Below are positions 1 through 6,534 of a stretch of DNA of 7,890 nucleotides, in pieces. Each line of letters begins with the position of its first letter. Within the stretch, counting starts at the first letter, position 1. Under the pieces are notes generated by a model, which did not search any database, had not been told where the DNA came from, and worked only from the letters and a program-made list of their open reading frames with translations. The position numbers and the translations under genes were made by a program. This DNA is from Sphingobacteriia bacterium (GTDB lineage Bacteria; Bacteroidota; Bacteroidia; UBA7662): positions 1 to 7,890 of the forward strand of contig RFPG01000048.1 of the NCBI GenBank assembly GCA_009926245.1. Direction: 5' to 3'.

Positions 1-853
1 AATGCAAAACCCCTAGGGGCGAACGGGGGTCTGCGTTTTGGCGCAAAACCAAGGACCCATTCTGCAAAAATGGCTGTCTATCAATAATTTGCAATGCCAT
101 TTGGTAATCCAAATTGTTGCGGTAACGGTGATTTTCCCCTTTCCATTCCCAAGTTCTCAAACCCTCCAAGATTCGAGTTGGGTCGTACCCTTTGGGCACA
201 AGAATTCGGCTCACATTCCTGCAGCCTTTTCCATAATAGAGGAATACATCCGATGCCAAACCTTGCCAATCCGCTTCCGATTCGTCACCCCAGACAATGG
301 CGGTTGAATTTCGATGCCCGCGAATCAAGCGTGGAAGGTGGCCAAAGTACTGTTCAAAATAAGGGAGAGCGGACTCGGAGCCGGTTGCAATCACCGCATC
401 CGGTCGGACCAACCGTTCCACCATCCGAACCTGGGCTCCAAAAGGGGGCCAAAATCGGAACAGACCTTCCAATGCCCACGGAGTGAGGCCGGCATCGTCC
501 GATGATAACTTGACTTGGGCACGGTGTCCCGTGACTAGAACACATAAAACATCGTGCAAACCGACCAAAGGTAGGTTGCCAGCCAAGACCAGTCCGATTT
601 CCAACGCTGTTCTTTCCCTTGGGGTCAGGTTCTCCGCTTCGGACAACCAGGCATCAACCCCGTCGGGGGATAAGGCTTCGGACCAGGCCTCCACTGCATG
701 CCGCAGCATGGCCTCCTCAAACCACGGGTTCTGGGCCGCTGTTTGGGCTGCAAAACCATCCCAAGAGGGTTGTTGGGGACTTTCGAGGAGCCAGGCCCCC
801 CAAGCCAGCAAGGGTTCCCGAAGTTCGGCAAAGGAAGGGGAGGGGGAGGCCAT
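1..853 (-). CDS. LuxC-like acyl-CoA reductase, partial (N-terminal 284 residues)
   Basis: Reading the minus strand from ATG at 853-851 gives an uninterrupted frame to the left edge, with no stop, so the C-terminus is missing. The family usually has about 340-350 residues, so roughly 60 are absent. Visible family features are AGNLPLVGLHDVLCVLVTGH (residues 91-110), a KLSSDD segment (115-120), RGHRNSTAIVWGDE (178-191), and YYGKGCRNVSRILVP (206-220), in which Cys211 is the expected catalytic thiol forming the acyl-enzyme. NHRYRNNLDY and SPLGVL follow, as in Bacteroidota members. The family (LuxC / acyl-CoA reductase) reduces an activated fatty acyl group to aldehyde with NAD(P)H in the cytoplasm; the substrate here is unknown. 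The gene is divergent from the ferredoxin gene, with 37 bases between starts, a pairing recurrent in Bacteroidota and suggestive of shared control. No Shine-Dalgarno is evident. An aldehyde-dehydrogenase-superfamily relative is possible but less likely. Confidence 0.9.
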   Translation of the reverse strand, partial: MASPSPSFAELREPLLAWGAWLLESPQQPSWDGFAAQTAAQNPWFEEAMLRHAVEAWSEALSPDGVDAWLSEAENLTPRERTALEIGLVLAGNLPLVGLHDVLCVLVTGHRAQVKLSSDDAGLTPWALEGLFRFWPPFGAQVRMVERLVRPDAVIATGSESALPYFEQYFGHLPRLIRGHRNSTAIVWGDESEADWQGLASDVFLYYGKGCRNVSRILVPKGYDPTRILEGLRTWEWKGENHRYRNNLDYQMALQIIDRQPFLQNGSLVLRQNADPRSPLGVLH

Positions 854-862
854 GATAAAGCG

Positions 863-870
863 TAAATTTG
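863..870 (+). promoter_or_regulatory. Candidate Bacteroidota -7 promoter element for the ferredoxin-led operon
   Basis: TAAATTTG at 863-870 matches the Bacteroidota -7 consensus TAnnTTTG exactly. It lies in the 37-base gap between the divergent genes and ends 20 bases before the ferredoxin ATG, so a leader of about 10-15 bases would follow. The expected -33 TTG-type box is not visible; that region is a purine run (830-849) inside the reductase gene. The element would drive the five-gene operon. It also argues against ferredoxin starts further upstream at 852 or 873. No equally good match was found for the minus-strand gene; TATTTTCA on that strand is the nearest, with one mismatch. Confidence 0.4.
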
Positions 871-890
871 CGATGAAAATAGAGGAATCC

Positions 891-1250
891 ATGGCCATTA
901 TCATCACCGACCAATGCATTAATTGCGGGGCCTGCGAGCCCGAGTGTCCCAACAATGCGATTTACGAAGGCGGTGTTTCTTGGACCTACGCTCAGGGTAC
1001 TGCCTTGGGTGGTTTGGTTCGCAGACCCGACGGGAGTACCACCCATGCCACCGATCAACAAACCCCGGTCTCGGACGATGTCTATTTTATCGTCCCAGAT
1101 AAATGCACGGAATGCGAAGGCTTTCACGAAGAGCCCCAATGCGCCGCGGTTTGTCCGGTGGATTGCTGTGTTCCGGATCCGGACCGCCGCGAATCCACCC
1201 AAGTCCTCTTGGAACGCAAACAATACCTTCACGACCAGGCCCAACCTTGA
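891..1250 (+). CDS. 2[4Fe-4S] ferredoxin, Alvin-like, Bacteroidota type
   Basis: A 119-residue small soluble electron carrier. The first cluster motif, CxxCxxCxxxCP, is at Cys9, 12, 15 and 19, followed by NNAIYEGG. The second, CxxC-x8-CxxxCP, is at Cys72, 75, 84 and 88; its eight-residue spacer (EGFHEEPQ) is the insertion typical of Alvin/YfhL-type ferredoxins. Two extra cysteines (92 and 93, in PVDCCVPDP) are usual in the Bacteroidota version as I recall it. A linker of about 50 residues separates the clusters, longer than in classical clostridial ferredoxins. ATG 891 is chosen because family proteins begin MAIIITDxCINCGAC, an AGAGGA lies just upstream (881-886), and the likely promoter lies at 863-870. 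In-frame ATGs at 852 and 873 would only add an unconserved tail. The protein probably supplies or accepts electrons for a partner; the divergent acyl-CoA reductase is the obvious neighbour, but a direct link is inference. Confidence 0.92.
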   Translation: MAIIITDQCINCGACEPECPNNAIYEGGVSWTYAQGTALGGLVRRPDGSTTHATDQQTPVSDDVYFIVPDKCTECEGFHEEPQCAAVCPVDCCVPDPDRRESTQVLLERKQYLHDQAQP

Positions 1251-3946
1251 AGCCCTCTCCTCCAAAAATCCGTGTAGGCGTCTTGTTCGGTGGTAATTCC
1301 CGGGAGCGGGAGGTTTCCTTTGCCGGAGGGAGAACGGTTTACGATACCCTCGACAAATCCATTTTTGAGGTGGTCCCCTTCTTGGTTGACTCCTTTGGTC
1401 ACTTGGTTCTGTTGCATTGGTCTTTTTTGTACAAGGGTAGTCTCCGGGATTTTTATCCGGTCCAACAAAACCCTTCCCAAACGTCCACTGCTTGGTTGCC
1501 TTATGCTGAGCAAATCCCCTACAACGCAGAGCAAGCAGAAGCCTGGCGAAAAGCCGTGGGCGAACCTGTAGCCTGGGAAAAACTACCCGAGCGCATTGAT
1601 TTTGCGTTTTTGGCCCTGCACGGTCGGAACGGGGAAGACGGTCGGGTTCAGTCCATGTTGGATTTTATAGGCTTGCCTTATTCTGGCTGCGGTTCAGTGG
1701 CCGGAGCTTGGGGAATGAACAAAGTCAAGCAGCGGGAACAAATGCAAGTTGCGGGTTGGCCCGTTCCTCGTTTTGCCAAGGTGGATCGAAACGACTGGGT
1801 CTATGCCAATGACTACGATCGTCAGCGGCTCTTGGCGCAAATCCTCCAAGATTTTCCCAAGGGTTGCGTTGTCAAAGCTGCGAACCAAGGAAGCAGTGTG
1901 GGCTTGTCCATACTCGAACCGGTCCATGCAGGAGCCTTGGAGCAAGCTTTGGACCGGGCCTTTTTTTGTGTGCATTTGGAGCGCGATTCCTGGCTGAGTT
2001 TGGGCCCTCAGGCGCTAGAAACCTTGGCTGATTTCCGAAGCGGACCAGGATTTCCGGCACGGGATTTGGTGCATAACCTTCGATGGGAAAACCCCAACGA
2101 TTGGTTGGCTTGGCTGCAAGCCCAAGTATCTGGTACCTTGTGTTATCTCGAAGCTGAAGACGCCGAAACCCAGGTTCTGATTGAAGAAATTTTGTTGGGT
2201 AAGGAGTTTTCATGCATTGTTCTCCAAAAGCCGGATGGTTCGGCGGCTGCATTGCCCCCCACCGAGATTGTACCCACGGCGCGGTTTTACGATTATCGTT
2301 CCAAGTATTTGCCGGGCTTTGCTCGCAAAAAAACACCCATCGATTTACCCGAAGATGCCATCGAGGAAATTCGTAAGGAATGCGTTCGTCTCTTTCAATC
2401 CTTTGATTTGGAAGTCTACGCTCGAATTGATGGCTTTTATTGCAACGATGGACAAATCGTTCTAAACGATCCCAACACCACATCGGGCATGATGCCCTCG
2501 TCCTTTTTCTTTCAACAAGCGGCTGAATTGGGTTTGAGCCCTTCGGCTTTTTTGACGTACTTGATTCGCATTTCATTGGATACTCGAATCAAGGCCCAGC
2601 CGGGAAGTTCTCTACCTCGTTTATTGGCGGATCGATTGGATCATTGGGTAGGTAAGCGCAGTGTTACGAGTCAAAATCGCCTTCGTGTCGGTGTATTGAT
2701 GGGGGGTTATTCCTCGGAACGCCATATCTCGGTCGAATCCGGCCGGAACATCTTTGAAAAATTAAGTTCCATGGAGGACATGGAGCCCCTGAGTTTGTTC
2801 TTAAGCGGTTCGGAAAAGCAATGGAAGCTGCATCAGCTCCCCATGCATTTGCATCTCAAGGATCATGCCGATGACATTGTCCGCGGTTTGGAATTAACAG
2901 AACGAGCGCCTGTTCTCCATCGCATCCGAAAAGATTTTAGGGATGTCCTTTCTATTTATGCTCCGGATTCCTTGGAAACAGCCGTTTCGGTTTCATGGGA
3001 AGAATTACCCCAGCGTGTGGATTTTGTTTTCATTGCCTTGCATGGACGTCCGGGCGAGGATGGCTCGATCCAAAAGCGGCTGGATGATTTGGGTTTACCC
3101 TACAACGGTTCCGGACCGAATAGCAGCGCATTGACCATCGACAAATTTGCGACGGGACGTTTGTTGTCCGCGCACGGTCTGGCGGTGGCCGATCAGTGGA
3201 TGGTGGACAAGGATTTATGGTTTTCGAAGGATCGATCCTCGTGGGTGGCTTCCTTACCTGGTTGGCCCCTTCTTGCCAAACCAGTGGACGACGGTTGTTC
3301 GACCGGTGTCTGCCGATTGGAAAGTCCCCTCGATTTAGAGGCCTACGCCCGACTTTGTTTTCGAGAAAAAGACACGTGGCCAGAGGAATCGGCTCAGCGA
3401 TTGGGGATCCAACATCCGGACTTGTTGGTGCCGGGGGAACGTTTTTTGTTGGAACAATTTATTCAGGCCCGTGCTGGCGATCATTTCCTGGAGATTACCG
3501 GGGCCATGATGATTCGCTCTTTGCCCGATGGTCATCGAGAATATGAGGTATTTGAACCCTCGGAAAGCATTGCAGGGTCAGGTATATTGAGCCTCGAAGA
3601 AAAATTCCTTGCAGGCCAGGGGACCAATATTACTCCGGCGCGTTTTTCAAGCGATCCCATTCGCCAAGCTGAGATCATGGGTTGGGTCCAACAAGAACTT
3701 CGTCGTGCTGCCGAATGGACAGGGGTGGAGGGCTATTGCCGCATCGACGCCTTTGTGGGGATTCCACCTGCAGGTCCACCTGTTGTTCATATCATTGAAA
3801 TTAATTCCCTACCTGGGATGACCCCCGCTACCTGCATTTATCACCAAGCAGCTTTGGCTCACTATACGCCCCACCAATTCATCGCCCAACTCATTGAAAG
3901 GGGCCTTCAAAGAGCCGCTCTGTCGTCCTCCCAATCCAAGCCATGA
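1247..3946 (+). CDS. ddl: Tandem (double-length) D-alanine--D-alanine ligase, two Ddl units fused
   Basis: 899 residues, against about 300-370 for ordinary Ddl. Ddl joins two D-alanines with ATP for the peptidoglycan stem peptide, in the cytoplasm. Unit 1 (about 1-447) shows RVGVLFGGNSREREVS (9-24), LHGRNGEDGRVQ (124-135), GLPYSGCGS, ATP-grasp Lys210 with GSSVG (215-219), FYDYRSKY (347-354), RID (393-395) and DPNTTSG (408-414). Unit 2 (about 478-899) shows RVGVLMGGYSSERHIS (480-495), LHGRPGEDGSIQ (598-609), GLPYNGSG, Lys678 with DDGCSTG (681-687), EEKF (784-787), RID (832-834) and EINSLPGMT (851-859). A linker of about 30 residues joins them. Relative to E. coli DdlB, unit 1 has Asp408 for metal-ligand Glu270; unit 2 has Cys684 for Ser150, Phe787 for Tyr216 and Thr862 for Ser281. 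Start: TTG 1247 overlaps the ferredoxin stop (TTGA) and sits just before the first conserved strand; the upstream ATG at 1103 is inside the ferredoxin gene and adds only a low-complexity tail. Ligase family is certain; activity of each half is not. Confidence 0.9.
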   Translation: MKPSPPKIRVGVLFGGNSREREVSFAGGRTVYDTLDKSIFEVVPFLVDSFGHLVLLHWSFLYKGSLRDFYPVQQNPSQTSTAWLPYAEQIPYNAEQAEAWRKAVGEPVAWEKLPERIDFAFLALHGRNGEDGRVQSMLDFIGLPYSGCGSVAGAWGMNKVKQREQMQVAGWPVPRFAKVDRNDWVYANDYDRQRLLAQILQDFPKGCVVKAANQGSSVGLSILEPVHAGALEQALDRAFFCVHLERDSWLSLGPQALETLADFRSGPGFPARDLVHNLRWENPNDWLAWLQAQVSGTLCYLEAEDAETQVLIEEILLGKEFSCIVLQKPDGSAAALPPTEIVPTARFYDYRSKYLPGFARKKTPIDLPEDAIEEIRKECVRLFQSFDLEVYARIDGFYCNDGQIVLNDPNTTSGMMPSSFFFQQAAELGLSPSAFLTYLIRISLDTRIKAQPGSSLPRLLADRLDHWVGKRSVTSQNRLRVGVLMGGYSSERHISVESGRNIFEKLSSMEDMEPLSLFLSGSEKQWKLHQLPMHLHLKDHADDIVRGLELTERAPVLHRIRKDFRDVLSIYAPDSLETAVSVSWEELPQRVDFVFIALHGRPGEDGSIQKRLDDLGLPYNGSGPNSSALTIDKFATGRLLSAHGLAVADQWMVDKDLWFSKDRSSWVASLPGWPLLAKPVDDGCSTGVCRLESPLDLEAYARLCFREKDTWPEESAQRLGIQHPDLLVPGERFLLEQFIQARAGDHFLEITGAMMIRSLPDGHREYEVFEPSESIAGSGILSLEEKFLAGQGTNITPARFSSDPIRQAEIMGWVQQELRRAAEWTGVEGYCRIDAFVGIPPAGPPVVHIIEINSLPGMTPATCIYHQAALAHYTPHQFIAQLIERGLQRAALSSSQSKP

Positions 3947-4686
3947 TGCAGCATCCCTTTCGTCGGTTTTTGTTGATTTTTTTTGGTGTGAATGCTGTTC
4001 TGGTCCTTTTGATTTGGGGGGCTTTGGGGTGGTACACATCGCACGGTGATGCCATTGCGGTTCCGGCCCTTCGGGGCATGTCCATAGAGGATGCGCAGAG
4101 GACCTTGGAAGAGCGTGGCCTGGAGGTCATGGTGGTGGATTCTGTTTTTGCTGAGGGCTTGGACCCGGCGGCGGTCGTCATGAGCGATCCTGAAACAGGG
4201 TTTCTAGTCAAAAGCGGGCGCACGGTTTATCTGACCCTGAATCTTTCGGATTTGCCTTCGATGCCTGTTCCAAATTTGACGGACTTGTCACTCCGAAAGG
4301 CGACTATGGATTTGACCAACAAGGGCTTTGTCGTTGGTCAGCTTATTATGAAGCCGGATTTGGCCCATCAAGTGGTTCTCGGAGGTCAACACAAGGGCCG
4401 CGGCGTACGAACAGGTCAAATGTTACCCAGAGGCAGTGTAATCGATTTGCTGGTGGGTTTTAACAATTCCGATTCCTTGGTCGAAGTCCCCAACCTAACC
4501 GGCTTGACCTTGGACGAGGCCCGGATCTTTTTGGCGGAATCGTCTTTGTCCCTGGGTTCGGTTCACTACATGGGTTCCATTGCGGATAGCACCCAAGCCC
4601 TGATAGTTCGTCAACGACCCATGGCGGGGAGCCAAGGATCGCAGGTTCGTGCCTTGGATTTTGTAGACTTATGGTTAGCCGATTAA
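3943..4686 (+). CDS. Membrane-anchored protein with three PASTA domains
   Basis: 247 residues. A short basic N-terminus (MMQHPFRR) leads into one hydrophobic segment at about 9-31, so the rest should be periplasmic. Three PASTA-like repeats follow: about 37-99 (starts IAVPALRGMSIEDAQRTL), 106-173 (MPVPNLTDLSLRKATMDL) and 179-247 (VEVPNLTGLTLDEARIFL). Each has the VPxLxxLxxxxAxxxL start and a Gly- or hydrophobic-rich closing strand. PASTA domains are best known from PknB/StkP-type kinases and class A/B PBPs, where some bind peptidoglycan or beta-lactams; here there is no kinase or transpeptidase domain. ATG 3943 overlaps the ligase stop as ATGA, suggesting translational coupling; the next codon pair (ATG 3946) is equally possible and would remove one Met. 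Location after a ligase for D-Ala-D-Ala suggests a role in wall sensing or assembly, which is inference. Fold and topology are well supported. Confidence 0.88.
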   Translation: MMQHPFRRFLLIFFGVNAVLVLLIWGALGWYTSHGDAIAVPALRGMSIEDAQRTLEERGLEVMVVDSVFAEGLDPAAVVMSDPETGFLVKSGRTVYLTLNLSDLPSMPVPNLTDLSLRKATMDLTNKGFVVGQLIMKPDLAHQVVLGGQHKGRGVRTGQMLPRGSVIDLLVGFNNSDSLVEVPNLTGLTLDEARIFLAESSLSLGSVHYMGSIADSTQALIVRQRPMAGSQGSQVRALDFVDLWLAD

Positions 4687-6530
4687 TCGCTCCGCTCGTT
4701 TTGGTGGCCGGGCTTTTGGGCTGCCTGCGCTCCTGGGGGCAGGAGGGTACCTTTGCTCCACGAAGGAATCCTCTGGCCATGGGGACACCGTCCTTTGGTT
4801 TTTTACGACTCAACGACACCTTGGACTTGCCTTTCGAGGATGATTTTTCGTATGTCGGGGTCCGACCCAGCAACGCCCTATGGATCGATGCTTCGGTTTA
4901 TCGCAACAACGATATGGCGGTTCGTCCCCCTTCCCAGGGCTTTGTAACCTTTGACGGTTTGGACTCGGCCGGTTCTCCGTACGATGCTTCTTCTTTGCTG
5001 GCGGTGGGTCGCGCCGACCAATTGCAATCCCTGCCCATTCGATTGGGTTCCTATTTGCCTCAAGATTCCCTGTACCTCAGCTTCGCCTATCAACCGGCGG
5101 GTTGGTGTGAATCGCCAGAGCCGGTGGATTCGTTTTTGCTGGAATTTAGAACTCGTTCGGGCGTTTGGCAAAGAGTTTGGTTCGCATTGGGATCCACCTT
5201 GCAGCCGTTTCGAACCGTCATGGTTTCGGTTCGGGATACGGGATTTCTTTACGATGGCTTTGCGATGCGCTGGACTTCGGTCGGTTCGTTGACAGGGTTG
5301 GTGGATGTTTGGCATTTGGACTATGTTCGTTTGGGCAGCGGCCGGAATGCAGGGGATTCCTTGCGCAACGATGTTTCGCCCGTCCATACCAACGCCACGT
5401 ACCTCCGGCCTTACCGAAGTATGCCCTTCGATCAATTCATGGCGGATACCTTGCGTTTCCTCAACCCATTGCATGGGTACGATTTAACGAACAACGGTAT
5501 TGCAACATCCGTCAATCATCGTTACCGGGTTTTTCAAGACGGCCTAGGCGCTCCTTGGTTTAGCAGTCCAGTCCTCAACTTGCCCAACCTGGGTACGGCC
5601 CAGAATTTTGGGATGGTTTATCCTCGTTTTGATGTGCCAATCGCCGCTGGGGATAGCGTTGATCTGGTTTTGGAATACGGAATCCAAGCGAACGGGGACG
5701 TGAATCCAGCGAATGATACATTGCGCGAACGGATTCGATGGTGGAATTACCTGGCCTATGATGATGGAACGGCCGAGACAGGCTATGGCATTAATGTGGT
5801 AGCGGGTTCGGTGGCTTATAAATTTTGGTTGGCTCGTCCTGATTCTCTGCGGGGTGTTTGGATGTATTTCACCCAAGCAGCTGCCAATGCATCCAACGAG
5901 CTCTTTGTGCTCAAGGTCTGGTCTCAAGTCCAAGAAAGAGGCCGAGGTGCCACGGAGCTCTATCGCTCAAGCATTCCGTATCGACCGGTGTACGGAGATA
6001 GCATCGGGCATTTTGTGTTTTTTGGCATCGAACCACCGCTGCCCGTTTCCGACTCCTTTTATGTGGGTTGGCAACAAGAGACGCCCGGCCTGCTCAACAT
6101 TGGTTTGGACCGGAACGATACGCTGGTTCGTTTTAATCGTTGGTTTAATACCCAAGGCATTTGGGAAGAATCTTCGATAGCCGGATCTTGGATGATACGA
6201 CCGGTGCTGGGAGGACCTTTTCGTTACCCCGCCTCCTTGGCCTCGGCAAGTCCCCGGAAGCCCAATCGTTCTTACCCTAATCCTTGGAACCCGCTGCAGG
6301 ATCCATTAATCTTCGAAAGTTTAACACGTCCCATGCGAATGACCATGTTCCATACGAGTGGTCAGTCCATCCATGGTTCAACAGAGGAGGTGGACCCCTT
6401 CATTGAATCCTCCGACGATGTCCGTCGCTGGACCTTTCGACCGAGCAGGATTCCAACGGCCGGTGTTTATTTCTTGGAAGTGCTCACCCAAGATGGGCAT
6501 CTCCATCGTTTCAAAATCTTGGTTCCCTAA
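4671..6530 (+). CDS. Exported protein with T9SS type A C-terminal sorting domain
   Basis: 619 residues. The N-terminus (MVSRLIAPLVLVAGLLGCLRSWGQEG) is a signal peptide with likely signal peptidase I cleavage after SWG (residue 23), leaving Gln24 first, as is common in Bacteroidota. A weak lipobox-like LLGC (15-18) is an alternative. The last 85 residues (535-619) begin YPNPWNP and end GVYFLEVLTQDGHLHRFKILVP-like strands, the pattern of T9SS type A sorting domains, which direct secretion across the outer membrane and are then usually removed. The body is beta-rich: an early segment with YLSFAYQPAGW, DSFLLEFRTRSGVWQRVW and DVWHLDYVRLG resembles jelly-roll or MAM-like adhesion/binding modules, and a later one has AYDDGTAETGYG. 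No catalytic motif was recognised. ATG 4671 lies inside the PASTA gene (16-base overlap); later starts would destroy the signal peptide. A surface or extracellular structural/adhesive role is the best guess. Confidence 0.85.
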   Translation: MVSRLIAPLVLVAGLLGCLRSWGQEGTFAPRRNPLAMGTPSFGFLRLNDTLDLPFEDDFSYVGVRPSNALWIDASVYRNNDMAVRPPSQGFVTFDGLDSAGSPYDASSLLAVGRADQLQSLPIRLGSYLPQDSLYLSFAYQPAGWCESPEPVDSFLLEFRTRSGVWQRVWFALGSTLQPFRTVMVSVRDTGFLYDGFAMRWTSVGSLTGLVDVWHLDYVRLGSGRNAGDSLRNDVSPVHTNATYLRPYRSMPFDQFMADTLRFLNPLHGYDLTNNGIATSVNHRYRVFQDGLGAPWFSSPVLNLPNLGTAQNFGMVYPRFDVPIAAGDSVDLVLEYGIQANGDVNPANDTLRERIRWWNYLAYDDGTAETGYGINVVAGSVAYKFWLARPDSLRGVWMYFTQAAANASNELFVLKVWSQVQERGRGATELYRSSIPYRPVYGDSIGHFVFFGIEPPLPVSDSFYVGWQQETPGLLNIGLDRNDTLVRFNRWFNTQGIWEESSIAGSWMIRPVLGGPFRYPASLASASPRKPNRSYPNPWNPLQDPLIFESLTRPMRMTMFHTSGQSIHGSTEEVDPFIESSDDVRRWTFRPSRIPTAGVYFLEVLTQDGHLHRFKILVP

Positions 6531-6534
6531 TATC

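Noticed and set aside
10..19. Perfect 10-base palindrome CCCCTAGGGG
   Set aside because: Inside the reductase gene encoding a conserved SPLGV-type segment; short and single, most likely coincidence.
34..48. Small inverted repeat GTTTTG/CAAAAC
   Set aside because: Within coding sequence, short stem, no U-tract and no promoter or terminator context.
483..890. Long N-terminal extension of the ferredoxin frame (to ATG 483, 255 residues)
   Set aside because: It runs antisense through the acyl-CoA reductase, is low-complexity and not ferredoxin-like; conserved sequence begins at Met 891.
1103..1246. ATG 1103 as start of the ligase
   Set aside because: The extra 48 residues are Arg/Pro-rich, lie in another frame of the ferredoxin gene, and precede the conserved first strand; TTG 1247 fits better.
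717..1265. 182-residue minus-strand open frame
   Set aside because: Antisense to the ferredoxin and overlapping the reductase start in a different frame; no recognisable domain.
1872..2576. 234-residue minus-strand open frame
   Set aside because: Shadow frame opposite unit 1 of the ligase; Arg/Pro/Trp-rich composition and no family features.
4878..5474. 198-residue minus-strand open frame
   Set aside because: Antisense to the T9SS cargo gene, composition of a shadow frame, no motif.
6358..6534. Upstream start (ATG 6358) for the thioesterase
   Set aside because: Overlaps the sorting domain of the preceding gene; family proteins begin close to the KTPxxSxTxMxELVLPND segment, matched from ATG 6535.
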